DNA of 64,000 bases from Boletus sp. NGJ (GCA_019096195.1 JAGTXK010000095.1:310001-374000); one strand, 5' to 3'; shown: positions 50,239 through 61,509, counted from the stretch's first letter. Notes: generated by a model from the letters alone, not told the origin. Numbers and translations: made by a program.

Positions 50239-51223
50239 TGAAAGGAACTTGCAATGAGCGAAAAAAAGGATCTAGGCCCAATATCCGAAGCGTTGCTAAC
50301 TGAAGCAATATGCGACAGAGAGAAAGACAATTTCAAGATTAAGCGAAACATGGTACTCTACTGGCTACTTATATACTACCAGTAGTGGCGCATGGACCAT
50401 GCTATGCTATGATGTTGTGGGTACTGGGTATGACATCACAGGAATGAGGAAAATGTTAGTGTCCAATGGTGAAAGGGAGAAATGATGGAATAAGATGCGT
50501 GTGATATCCGCATGTAAATGAAATGTAGTCCAGAGCGTTCTAGGTGTGGCTACGTTGTGATATATCCAAGGGGAACTAATAGATAGGAATTGAAATGAGA
50601 AATGAAAGAGGAAATGAAGGGGTGATGCTCAAGGCATCACATAGGGTGATCGTTGGATTGGGTATTGAGATGGGATCATATCAGGTGATAGATTGGGTCT
50701 TGTCTATGTCTATGGGTTAATCTAGCGTGGGCTTGATTAGTACTTGGCAGTACGAGGGGTGATCTACGGTGTGAACCAGGGATTGAGGGTTGAGCGGGGG
50801 GTTCAAGGATCTGGAGGTGGGCTCCTGATTAGTACTTGTATAGTATACCAAGCACTGTGTCAGGTACAGTCTATGGTTCTTGTGTGGATACTGAGCGCTG
50901 CGTCAGGTATATCCATGGGGTGTGGCAGTTTAGAGGCGTGCGGGCCTGTGCTTATGGCGATGAATGCCAGTGTTAGTTGTGAGACTACTTGGTGTTGTGA
51001 TGTGATGGGTACAACGAGGGTACGACTAATGAAGGTGTATATGGGTGTATGCGGTATATGGTATATTGTATGGGGGAGGGTACGATAAGTGACTACTCTA
51101 GATGTATGCGAGGTGAGGTTAGGATGGAGTTTGGTGAGTGTAGGCAAGTGTATCATCTATAGGTAGTGCGAAAGTGTGGGTGGGATTGTTAGTATATGGG
51201 TGGTATAAACGGCGATCATTTCA
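50239..51223 (-). mobile_element. Solo LTR 1
   Basis: A 985-bp repeat with TG...CA ends, here in reverse orientation, flanked by the 5-bp direct repeat GCATG (50234-50238 and 51224-51228). It matches the LTRs at 53379 and 58086. It carries a TATA-like stretch. There is no internal retroelement region, so the superfamily is not decided. It split a hAT element and is clearly diverged from the other two copies, so it is an old fossil. Confidence 0.85.
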
Positions 51224-51228
51224 GCATG

Positions 51229-51768
51229 CAAAGGTGTCATTGATGGTCTCCTGCACAACAGGTCAATTCTAGCCTCATTTGAGCACAAAGGGAAAGAGAA
51301 GATGACTTACTCGTAATGCCAACATACCCGCACAGAGACAAAGTAAGTACATGTTGTTCAGAGTTGTGTTGAGCAGTCCAAAACTTGGTTTTTGCAGAGC
51401 TGAGATAGTTCATTGGGTTGTGGAGAACCTGCACCCATTTAAGATCATCAAAGACCATGGCTTCCAGTTGTTGATGAAAACAGGACAACTGGAATACTAT
51501 ATACCTTCCCCATCCACTGTTTCATGTGATATGTGACTCATGTTCACTTGCACTCGCAAATGGGTTGCTAGGATGTTATACGTCAGTAATCTGTTGCTAT
51601 TTGAGACCTGAAACTAAAGGATATACCAGGAATATGATGGCAAACTCAACTTTATGATGGACACTTGGACATCCCTCAACCATCATACATTTGTGGCATT
51701 TGGTGTGCACCTCAAGCACAAAGGTGTGCTGCTAAGTATGCCATTAGACATAATTGAGGTTGCAAAGG
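51229..51768 (+). mobile_element. hAT element, piece 2: central transposase region
   Basis: The reading resumes after the LTR and includes EIVHWVVENLHPFKIIKDH, EYYIPSPSTVS, and EYDGKLNFMMDTWTSLNHH, the catalytic-Asp region (DxWTS) of hAT transposases. It continues with FVAFGVHLKHKGV and PLDIIEVAK. One or two frame changes are needed (near 51340 and 51640). It is cut by Tc1 element 2 at 51769. Confidence 0.8.
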
Positions 51769-51999
51769 TACAGTGGCTCAAAAAAGTGTCCCAATGTTTG
51801 GCTATTTTGCAAAGACTTGACATTTGCAAAAGAACCAAAAGGTGTTAGCCCTAACCTTGCTGGGCCATTGATAGCCCTAATCCTTGCCCGAAGATGAGCC
51901 CTTAGTCATGTGAGTTGGTTGTCATGGCACTGAGATATAGCCATATTAAAGTGACATGTCATTGGGACACTTTTTTGAGCAACATTTCTATTCTTCAAT

Positions 52000-53025
52000 T
52001 TAGTACTTTGTATGCCCTCCCTTTGCTTTTATCACTGCCTCTAGTCTTCTAGGCATACTCTCTATCAATCCTTGACACTCCTCAACCTCTATCTTCCCCC
52101 ACTCCACTTCAATTCTCTCCCAAAGCTCCCATACTCCTTTTGGTGGTGTTGTATAGCTATTGAGTTTTTTTTTGAGGATTTGCCAGAGACTGTTCAATGG
52201 GATTAAGGTCTGGAGATTGTGCTGGCCAGTCAAGAAGCTTGATCCCTTGAGATTCCAGCCACTCCTTGGCTCTTTTAGAGGTGTGCTTGGGGTCATTATC
52301 TTGTTGAAAGATAATGCTCTCCTCAGGATATTCTCAGAATTTTCCATGGAAGGAAGCAGATTATCCTCCAAAATGGAGACATACTGCTCAGCATTCATCC
52401 TCCCTTCAACCTCTGCAAGAACCCCCACTCCACTCCAACTCATGCATCCCCTAACCATCAAGGAACCTCCTCCAAACTTTACTGTTCCCTGAACTTCCTT
52501 GTCTTGCAAAGGCTTTCCTGCCAATTTCCACACATACTTTCTTCCATCTGACCCAATCCTGTTGATCTTGGTTTCATCTGACCATCTGACCCCAGTCCAG
52601 TCCTCCACAGTCCAGTGTTGGTGCTTTTGAGAGCAAAGGCTAGCCTATGTTGCCTATGCTTCACAGACAAGAGTGGCTTCTTTTTCTTGACTACAGCCTT
52701 GAGAGATGCAGACTTGAGAACATTCCTAACTGCTTTGAGCAGAGACAGGAGGAGGAGAGAGCAGAATTGATGAGATGGGTGGCCTGGATAGCATTTTCAA
52801 CTTTGCCAGAGGTAATACTAGAGACAATTCTTCCTTTTATCAGTAGGAGAAAGTTTGGAAGGACATCCTAATTTGATGTTTTCCTTGCCTGGGTGGATCT
52901 CCTTGATAACCCTGGCCACAGTAGACTTCCCCAGACCAGTTTGGAATGATATTTGCCTAGTAGAAAGGCCAGATTCAGAGAGAAAAAGAATATTGGCTCT
53001 AGCAGAAGAGGAGAGTGGATTTCAT
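52000..53025 (-). pseudogene. Tc1-type transposase, family A, several breaks
   Basis: It reads from ATG 53025 to the stop at 52000, with the same motifs as element 1: SDETKINRIGSDG, GGGSLMVRGCMSW and [10 protein letters not shown] Trp of the glycine box is changed to Arg. The HTH region (52750-53000) and the join near 52310 are out of frame with the rest. At least three indels separate the parts, so it is more decayed than element 1. Confidence 0.85.
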
Positions 53026-53378
53026 GATGAAGTAGGGTTGGACTGGATGGTATCTCTGCTCCTCTATGCCATTTGGAGTTATGTAAGTGACATAATCAGA
53101 CAGGGTTGAAGCACAGCATCCATCAGAACCTTATGTTATTTACTAAATGATAGTTGATAATATTAGGATCAAATAAGCGTTCCAATGACATGTCACTTTA
53201 ATATGGCTATATCTCAGTGCCATGACAACCAAATCACATGACTAAGGGCTCATCCTCAGGGCAAGGATTAGGGCTATCAATGGCCTAGCAAGGGTTAGGG
53301 CTAACACCTTTTGGTTCTTTTGCAAATGTCAAGTCTTTGCAAAATAGCCAAATATTGGGACACTTTTTTGAGCCACTA

Positions 53379-54332
53379 TGAAACATTCAAACTTGATACC
53401 CATTATTTATCACTACCCTCTCTACACTTTTGCACTACCTATAGATGATACTCTCGTCTACTACCAACCAAGCTCCCTCCTTGCTACATATACGAACACA
53501 CAACCTAATCCCTATATGATACTGCATTCATATCATACACCATCCTACCATTCGTATTCTTGTATTCCTCATCATATCCCTCATCATACAATATACCATA
53601 CCATTACCCATACCCATGTATGCTTTCATTAGCAGTACTCTCGTCATATCCACCCTACAATATGATACCAAGTACAGGCCCACACACCTCTAAACTACAC
53701 AAGACCTGTGGACATACCTGATGCAGTGCTCGGTATCCACGCAAGATTACTAATCAGGAGCTAGCCTCTAGATTAACCCAATCCTTGGTCCACACCATAG
53801 ATCATCAATGCCATCCCATGATGCCATCACAAGGTTATTTATTAGATCCATCATAGATACATCTGAACAAGATCCAATCCATCTCCCAATGTGATGTCAT
53901 CTCGATACCCAATCCAATGATCAATCTATGCAAAATGCCTTAAGTGTTCCTTTTTCATTTCTCTTTTCATTTCATCTTTGCATTCCTATCTATTAATTCC
54001 TTTGATATATCACAACATAGCCACATTCCAGAACGCCCTGGACTACCATTTACTTACATGCATATAACACACACATCTCATTCCATCATTCGTTTCTCCT
54101 GCCATTGGACACTAACACTTTTTCATTCCTGTGATGTCATACCCAGTACTCTATGACATCATAGCATAGCACAGTCCGTGCACCACTGCCAGTAGTATAT
54201 AAGTAGCCAGTAGAGTACCATGTTTTCTTTAGTCTTGATATTGCCTCTCGCTCTCTCGCATATTGTCTTTGAGGCAATGCTTGAGATATTAGGTATAGGC
54301 TTTCACTCTTTGTTCATTGGTTGTTCCTTTCA
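53379..54332 (+). mobile_element. Solo LTR 2
   Basis: A 954-bp copy of the same LTR in forward orientation with TG...CA ends. The flanking 5 bp are CACTA on the left and TACTG on the right. Both are one change from CACTG, the end of the Tc1 TIR it landed in. It contains a TATATAAGTAG promoter-like site near 54197. It is a fossil without an internal region. Confidence 0.85.
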
Positions 54333-54337
54333 TACTG

Positions 54338-54414
54338 TAAGGTGTGAACAAGAGTGGTAATTAAATACATGAGGTGATTATGTGATGAGTCTAGACTTTT
54401 GGTCATGTGATGTA
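54338..54414 (+). mobile_element. hAT element, piece 3
   Basis: After the TA of Tc1 element 2, the sequence AGGTGTGAAC continues the hAT reading after EVAK (the family usually has GVN here). It is lost within about 20 bases. The tract ends at the TA used by Tc1 element 3. Confidence 0.4.
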
Positions 54415-56023
54415 CAGTGGCTCAAAAAACTGTCCGCATGTTTGGTCATTTTTCACTAAACATGTTATTCCCCAATAACCCCTAACCCTTACCCTAACAT
54501 ATAGGTGTATGAAATAAAGCACTGGCCCTTGGCTTTCTATCCATCAAGGTTTTAAGACATATGAATAAGAATTGATGAACTGGCAGCCATTTCAAAACAA
54601 TGACTCATTCGGACAGTTTTTTGACTCTAAGTTTTGATTACATATATTGGACCCTAGCATGCTGTAATATGATTACATACATTTGGTAAGGCTTCTATTA
54701 TGTCACCATTATGTAACTGAGTGTCAGACAACATATATAAACTCCATCATTCCATGTTTATTTTTCCACCATCACCATGAAATCCATTTCCATCTCTCAA
54801 AGAAACAATATCATCTCTCTCTCCTCTCATGGGCTTTCCTCTAGGAAAATCTCTGCCCAAACTGGCCTAGGGAAGTCTACAGTATGCCAAGTGCTTCAGG
54901 AACTCCAGCCAGAGAAGACTAGGCTTCTTGATGGCTGTCCTTCCAAGCTTACCTCTACCAACAAAAGAGCTATTGTCCAGCAAATTATTACTAGCAAGGC
55001 CAGGAATGCTGTTCATGCTGCCCAATACATCAATACCATTATTGATACCCCTTTCTATCCTCAGACTGTTAGAAATACTCTCAAGGAAGCCTCCTTAAAG
55101 GCTGTGGTAAAGAAGAAAAAGCCACTGCTTTCTAGTGGTCACAAGAAAAGAAGATTAGCCTTTGCTCTCAAGTACCAGCATTGGACTGTGAAGGACTGGA
55201 AGAGAGTTATATAATCAGATGAGACCAAGATAAATAGGATTGGGTCAGATGGGCAAGAGTATGTGTGGAAAAAGAAAGGAGAGGGGCTAATTGCTAGAGA
55301 GATCCAAGGCACAGTCAAGTTTAGAGGAGGTTCACTGATGGTATGGGGCTGCATAGGGTGGAATGGAGTGGGGATTTTGAGTGAGGTGGAGGGGAGAATG
55401 GATGCTGAACAGTATGTGGCCATATTGGAGCAGGGGTTGCTACAAAGCATGGAGGAATCTGGAATTCCAGAAGATGACATTATCTTTCAACAAGATAATG
55501 ATCCCAAGCATACCTCTAAAAGAGCCCAAAGATGGTTTGAAGAGCAAGGAATCAAGCTTCTGGACTGGCCTGCACAATCTCCAGACCTTAATCCCATTGA
55601 ACATACTTGGAATCACCTCAAGATATGCCTCTCAGGTTATGAAAATGCTCCTACAGGTATTCATCAATTGTGGGAAAGAGTAGTGGAGCAGTGGGGAAAG
55701 ATTGATGAGGAACAGTGTCAGAAATGGATAGAAAGTATGCCTAGAAGGATTGAAGCAGTTATCAAGGCCAAAGGAGCTCATACCAAGTACTAGATACCTA
55801 GATAAATTTAGAGTCAAAAAACTGTCCGAATGAGTCATTGTTTTGAAATGGCTGCCAGTTCATCAATTCTTATTCATATGTCTTAAAACCTTGATGGATA
55901 GAAAGCCAAGGGTCAGTGCTTTATTTCATACACCTATATGTTAGGGTAAGGGTTAGGGGTTATTTGGGAATAACACGTTTAGTGAGAAATGACCAAACAT
56001 GCGGACAGTTTTTTGAGCCACTG
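54415..56023 (+). mobile_element. Tc1/mariner element 3 (family B)
   Basis: The element is 1609 bp, flanked by TA on both sides (54413-54414, 56024-56025). TIRs of about 215 bp begin CAGTGGCTCAAAAAACTGTCCGC. Inside are a telomere-like CCCTAACCCTTACCCTAAC stretch and an inner GAGTCAAAAAACTGTCCG copy. It is nearly identical to element 4, so both are recent. Confidence 0.93.
54777..55793 (+). pseudogene. Tc1-type DD34E transposase, family B, one nonsense change
   Basis: The 1017-nt frame has the HTH GLSSRKISAQTGLGKSTVC, VVKKKKPLL, the second D in QQDNDPKHT and the E in NPIEHTW, and ends KGAHTKY. At the first catalytic motif, the Trp codon before SDETK is TAA (55212-55214) where element 4 has TGG. 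The glycine box also has RGGSL for GGGSL. Apart from the stop the frame is whole. Confidence 0.92.
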
Positions 56024-56025
56024 TA

Positions 56026-56237
56026 TCCCACAGTCATATATAGTCACATGACTATTCATGTAATATGAGGAGAAAAGGAGCAACTAAAGTTGCAATGAAA
56101 ATGTTTAAAAATGTTTATATTATAATAGGAATTCCTCACCCAAACCTTCAGAGTCATTAGTCAAGTCATATGTGATATCCCTTGCATCAGGAAAAAAGAA
56201 CAGTGGCTGTAGAACATAGCATTATACAAGTAGTCAA
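56026..56237. other. Spacer between Tc1 element 3 and the pogo element
   Basis: AT-rich. A minus-strand stretch near 56150-56200 reads ITYDLTNDSEGLGEE and may be a scrap of a coding element, but it is too short to name. Confidence 0.35.
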
Positions 56238-56439
56238 TACAGTCGACTCTCCCATAACCCATACCCCCTCAGAAAAGGGCCCAGGATATGGGTTTTCAGA
56301 GTGTATGGGTTTTCGAAAGAGTGATGAGCAACAACTGTAACATTGGTGGATGGGCTATGATGCGTCTAGTAGAGGTATTCTAGCAAAAGTATGTACAGTA
56401 ACACACTATTCATGAGTGAAAAAATCAGTGATTTTTCCA

Positions 56440-58085
56440 CTCTCCATGCTTTGCATTCCATGAACTCGTGTCATGCATCCAAAGGTGCCCAGCATTGCCT
56501 CCAGTTTCTATGCAGCTGGGTCATCCATATCTGCAATATACCTCTTCAAGAGCAAGAACGCCTGAAGCGCTTGGCTGCGTGTTGGGCTTGGTTCAGCAGC
56601 AGTGTCAAGGTCATCTTTCATGTCACTAACTTCATCACTGCCACCTTTTCCACCTTCTCACACCACTTTCGCGTCCATCACAGCCCCGAAAATGTCTTCA
56701 TTGCTCGCATCAAAGATATTATGAGTCTCTGCTGCGGGATTGAGGAGTTCAGTGATATCCATGCGGTTGGAATGTTGGAGTGCACCAGTAGCCTCCAAAT
56801 CATCCAAGGCTGTATTGATGAGCCTTTCTGCCAGTTCAGTTACAGGGTCAGTGTCAAGAGTGGTGGTGATGAGGGAGGAGATGTGCAAAGAAGGGTGGGC
56901 TGTGTGGCTGCGTGACTCAGATGACGAATGAGTGTTGGGCAGAAAGCTGGCCTTATGCCAACAGTTTCAGATGGTTGTCGTGTCAACATCATTCCAAGCT
57001 TCATCGGCAAGGCGCATTGCTTCGAGCTGGTCAATATCATAAATCTGAGAAGGGGTGACACTGGCTTCATATTGATCGATAGCACAGTGAATGAACCTTG
57101 CATGGTAATTGGCCTTGAAGCAGTGAATGATCCCTTGGTCGTTGGGTTGGATGTGTGCAGTAAGATTTGGTTCGAAATTCACGACACGAATGTTTGTGAA
57201 AGACTCTGGGATGACATGGCCTAAAAAATTGTCTTGCAAGAGTAAGATCTTGCAATTCTCGTTCTTGAGTTTCTGGTCCCAGTCGACCAACCACTCTTTG
57301 TAGATGGCAGATGTCATCCAGGCCTTTGTATTGCTCATGTAGTTGAAACCAAGCTGTGCACCTGTCTTGTTCTTGAATGCACACGGCTTCTGGGCCTTTC
57401 CAATGATGAGTGGGAGTAGCTTCTTTGATCTGTCTGCATTTGTGATGAACAAATAGATGAGTCGATTTTTTTTGCCCTTGACACCAGACGATTGCTTGTC
57501 AGATAGTCCACGGTCAGGTGGCATGCTGTTGTTCATTGTTAGAAGTGATCGATGTTTGAAAAAAAAGAAAACTTACACATAAAACAAAGAAGATTCATCA
57601 CTATTGAAAATATCACGGAGTTTATATCCACCCATTACAATGAGTTCATGAAGGTGCTGCTGCTCCTTTTCCACAATTTCAGTGGATGCTGAAGCTGCTT
57701 CACCATGTCATTTGAACTTCTTTAAGCCATTTTGCAGCTTAAGCTTCATCAACCATCCATCACTAAGAGTAAGGTGTTCGTTATTAGGCACACCGCACAG
57801 GTTGGCAAATGTCTTCCATTTTTGACGTAGAACTTTGCCTGTGATAAGTACATTGTCAGCCATTGCCTTCAAAATCCAAAGATCTAGCATTTCAGAAACC
57901 TTAGGATGCTGGGTTTGACGAAATATCTTGGCTGAGTGAGACAAACTTGTGCTCGTCTCGTATTGTGCTCGCCATTTAGACTCATCTTTAAGCCATGTGG
58001 ATATGAGAGGCTGTGCCAACTTGAGACTGGGATAGACGTCGTTGAAATATGTGGCAGTTTTCCTTTGGTTTTTGCCATTGGTGTG
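56440..58085 (-). pseudogene. Pogo transposase: HTH and DDE domains
   Basis: From 58085 the frame reads NGKNQRKTATYFNDVYPSL, a CENP-B-type HTH, then KVSEMLDLWILKAMADNVL. After a gap (57700-57540) come the DDE_1 blocks: SGVKGKKNRLIYLFITNAD, PLIIGKAQKPCAF, MTSAIYKEWLVDWDQKL, ILLLQDNFLGHV, PNLTAHIQPNDQGII and DEAWNDV. The C-terminal part contains NPAAETHNIFDASNEDIFG. A few stops and frame changes lie at the joins; some may be introns. Catalysis would depend on the Asp in LLLQDN and on ND in QPNDQ. Confidence 0.85.
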
Positions 58086-58711
58086 TGAAACGATCACGGA
58101 CGATATCATCTATTTATTAACACCCCTACCTACACTTTCGTACCACCTACAGGCGATACACTCGCCTACTTCCACCAACCTCCATCCTAGCCTCACCTTG
58201 CATACACCTAGAGTAGTCACTCATTGTATCCTCCCTCATACAATACACCACACAATCGCATACACCTATGTACACTTTCACTAGCAGTACCCTAGTCGTA
58301 TCCATTACATTACGACACCAAGTAGCCCTACGGCTAAACCCCAGCCTCACAGCCACAAGTAAGGCCCGCACGCCTATAAACTACGCCTCCCTGTGGACCT
58401 ACCTGATGCAGCACTCGGTAGCCACACCGTGCACCATGATGCCCTGTACAATGACAATAACCCCTTTGTCATGTATATGCTCATTACACACACGCCCCCT
58501 GTAGACAGTACCTGATGCAGAGCTCGGTACACTACACCAAGTACTAATCAAGCCCACGCTAGATTAACCCCTAGACAAGACCCGATCCATCACCTGATAC
58601 GATCTCGTCTCAATACCAGATCCAACGATCACCATATGTGATGCCCTACGCATCACTCTTTCATTTCCCTCCTCGTCTCCATTCCTATTTATTAGTTCCC
58701 CTTTAGATCTA

Positions 58712-60322
58712 CAGTGGCTCAAAAAACTGTCCGCATGTTTGGTCATTTTTCACTAAACGCATTATTCCCCAATAACGTCCTAACCCTTACCCTAACATAT
58801 AGGCGTATGAAATAAAGCACTGACCCTTGGCTTTCTATCCATCAAGGCTTTAAGACATATGAATAAGAATTGATGAACTGGCAGCCATTTCAAAACAATG
58901 ACTCATTCGGACAGTTTTTTGACTCTAAGTTTTGATTACATATATTGGACCCTAGCATGCTGTAATATGATTACATACATTTGGTATGGCTTCTATTATG
59001 TCGCCATTATGTAACTGAGTGTCAGACAACATATATAAACCCCATCATTCCATGTTTATTTTCCCACCATTGCCATGAAACCCATTTCCATCTCTCAAAG
59101 AAACAATATCATCTCTCTCTCCTCTCATGGGCTTTCCTCTAGGAAAATCTCTGCCCAAACTGGCCTAGGGAAGTCTACAGTATGCCAAGTGCTTCAGGAA
59201 CTCCAGCCAGAGAAGACTAGGCTTCTTGGTGGCTGTCCTTCCAAGCTTACCTCTACCAACAAAAGAGCTATTGTTCAGCAAATTATTACTGGCAAGGCCA
59301 GGAATGCTGTTCATGCTGCCCAATACATCAATGCCATTATTGATACCCCTGTCTGTCCTCAGACTGTTAGAAATACTCTCAAGGAAGCCTCCTTAAAGGC
59401 TGTGGTAAAGAAGAAAAAGCCACTGCTTTCTAGTGGTCACAAGAAAAGAAGATTAGCCTTTGCTCTCAAGTACCAGCATTGGACTGTGGAGGACTGGAAG
59501 AGAGTTATATGGTCAGATGAGACCAAGATCAATAGGATTGGGTCAGATGGGCAAGAGTATGTGTGGAAAAAGAAAGGAGAGGGGCTAATTGCTAGAGAGG
59601 TCCAAGGCACAGTCAAGTTTGGAGGAGGTTCACTGATGGTATGGGGCTGCATAGGGTGGAATGGAGTGGGGATTTTGAGTGAGGTGGAGGGGAGAATGGA
59701 TGCTGAACAGTATGTGGCCATATTGGAGCAGGGGTTGCTGCAAAGCATGGAGGAATCTGGAATTCCAGAAGATGACATTATCTTTCAACAAGATAATGAT
59801 CCCAAGCATACCTCTAAAAGAGCCCCAAAGATGGTTTGAAGAGCAAGGAATCAAGCTTCTGGACTGGCCTGCACAATCTCCAGACCTTAATCCCATTGAA
59901 CATACTTGGAATCACCTCAAGAGATGCCTCTCAGGTTATGAAAATGCTTCTACAGGTGTTCATCAATTGTGGGAAAGAGTAGTGGAGCAGTGGGGAAAGA
60001 TTGATGAGGAACAGTGTCAGAAATGGATAGAAAGTATGCCTAGAAGGATTGAAGCAGTTATCAAGGCCAAAGGAGCTCATACCAAGTACTAGATACCTAG
60101 ATAAATTTAGAGTCAAAAAACTGTCCGAATGAGTCATTGTTTTGAAATGGCTGCCAGTTCATCAATTCTTATTCATATGTCTTGAAACCTTGGTGGATAG
60201 AATGCCAAGGGTCAGTGCTTCATTTCATACACCTATATGTTAGGGTAAGGGTTAGGGGTTATTGGGGAATAACACGTTTAGTGAAAAATGACCAAACATG
60301 CGGACAGTTTTTTGAGCCACTG
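58712..60322 (+). mobile_element. Tc1/mariner element 4 (family B)
   Basis: The element is 1611 bp, flanked by TA (58710-58711, 60323-60324), with the same long TIRs as element 3. The LTR sequence is continuous across it (TTTAGATCTA then TCACACGTAGCC, as in LTR 2). It is the innermost and so the youngest layer of the pogo-LTR-Tc1 nest. Confidence 0.93.
59075..60092 (+). pseudogene. Tc1-type DD34E transposase, family B, one frameshift
   Basis: From ATG 59075 the frame keeps the HTH, WSDETK, GGGSLMVWGC and QQDNDPKHT. It shifts at 59822-59825, where CCCC replaces the CCC of element 3. The remainder ([30 protein letters not shown]) is in the next frame. Total length is 1018 against 1017 nt. Elements 3 and 4 thus carry different single breaks. 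Confidence 0.92.
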
Positions 60323-60651
60323 TATCACACGTAGCCACGCCTAGAGCGTTCCGGACTACCTTTCACTTACATGCGTATACCACACGCATCTCATCCCATC
60401 GTTCTCCCTTTTTGCCATTGGACACTAACATTTCCTCATTCCTGTGATGTCATACCCAGTACCCTACGACGTCATAGCATAGCACGGTCCGTGCACCACT
60501 ATCGGTAGTATAAAAGTAGCCGGTAGAGTACCCTGTTTCACTTAGCCTTGAAATTGCCTTTCTCTCTGTCGCATATTGCTTTAGTTAGCAACACTTCAGA
60601 TATTAGATTTAGGTTTCTTTCTCTTGTCCATTGCAAGTTCCTTTCAGTGTG

Positions 60652-61135
60652 AAACCAATCTAAGATTTCAATTCGCTGTGCAAGGGTTGCATTTTCCTTT
60701 TTGATAGGCTTCTCCACAGGCTTTCAAGCAGATGGAATGCTTGTTTTTACAGGTGCAGCATGGGCCACATCAGAGCCTATGTTTCAAAATAAATCAGCAC
60801 ATTGCAGATTCAGATAAATTCTAAAAATTTATATGCTTTCTCTTTTTGGGCAGCAGAATACCGCCATGGCCTTGTGCAAGGTCCTGTAGTCTCCACACAA
60901 TCACCTTGTCTTCTGTACTCAACTGCTTAATGTATTGCTCATAGTCAGAAACATTTTCCAATACCCCTACAACACATTCTTCATCAACCAAGTTGCCCTC
61001 ACCATCCAACCATTCTTCATCTGCCTCTGAGATGGACTGCCCAGCCTTTAATTCAGCCATGAGCTTCACCTTCCTTTCCTGAATCTGGTTGTGAAGTATG
61101 GCCAAACCTTTTTTTAGATGGTCAAGAGGTTTCAT
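60652..61135 (-). pseudogene. Pogo transposase: N-terminal part
   Basis: A 104-codon frame from ATG 61135 (MKPLDHLKKGLAIL) is charged and helical, with RKVKLMAELKAGQSISEAD and EQYIKQLSTEDKVIVW, ending KKRKHINF. After a likely intron, the reading KENATLAQRIEILDWF runs up to the LTR insertion point at 60651 and continues beyond it at 58085. It is the leading segment of the same transposase. Confidence 0.7.
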
Positions 61136-61509
61136 GACCAGCAGTGAGAATTTGAAGGTGCACAGTGTGAAGATGATGGGAATTTGGAAAAAAAAGTTGA
61201 TGTTTGGGTCGTAGCTACCATTTGAAGACAGATTATATAATGAAACATCTTAATATGGCAAGTAGTTCACATTATGTAAGCAAATATATGGGGTTTGAGG
61301 ACACAGAGACAGTATGGGGTATGGAGTATTGGGTTTGGAGACAAAATCTCTGCATACCAACTCCGGAAATCCAAAAATGTATGGGTAATTGGAGAGTATG
61401 GGTTATGTGAGGTATGGGTTATAGGAGAGTCAACTGTATACAGTAATACAATGTTTTTAACTCATGGCTACTGTCAACAAACTGCTACTATAGTATCTAT
61501 AGAGTCTGT

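Larger units (their letters stand above)
51771..54337 (-). mobile_element. Tc1/mariner element 2 (family A), split by solo LTR 2
   Basis: The left end CAGTGGCTCAAAAAAGTGTCCC is preceded by TA. The right TIR reaches TTTTTTGAGCCACTA at 53378, is interrupted by an LTR, and its last bases (CTG followed by TA) are at 54335-54339. Without the LTR and its duplication the element is about 1.6 kb, like the family-B copies. It is inserted in the hAT element. The TIRs show the same outer and inner motif pairs as element 1. Confidence 0.88.
58086..60646 (+). mobile_element. Solo LTR 3, split by Tc1 element 4
   Basis: Third copy of the LTR, TG...CA, flanked by the exact 5-bp repeat GTGTG (58081-58085 and 60647-60651). 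Without the 1.6-kb Tc1 insert it is about 950 bp, the same as the other copies. It has a TATA-like site near 60509. It is a fossil without an internal region. Confidence 0.88.
56240..61436 (-). mobile_element. Pogo/Tigger-type element split by LTR 3
   Basis: The ends CAGTCGACTCTCCCATAACC (left) and the complement of CAGTTGACTCTCCTATAACC (right) are flanked by TA (56238-56239 and 61437-61438). The subterminal regions repeat the ATAACCCATAC motif. Without the nested LTR and Tc1 the element is about 2.6 kb. The transposase is on the minus strand in four main pieces. The open reading across the LTR site resumes exactly at the duplicated GTGTG. Confidence 0.88.
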
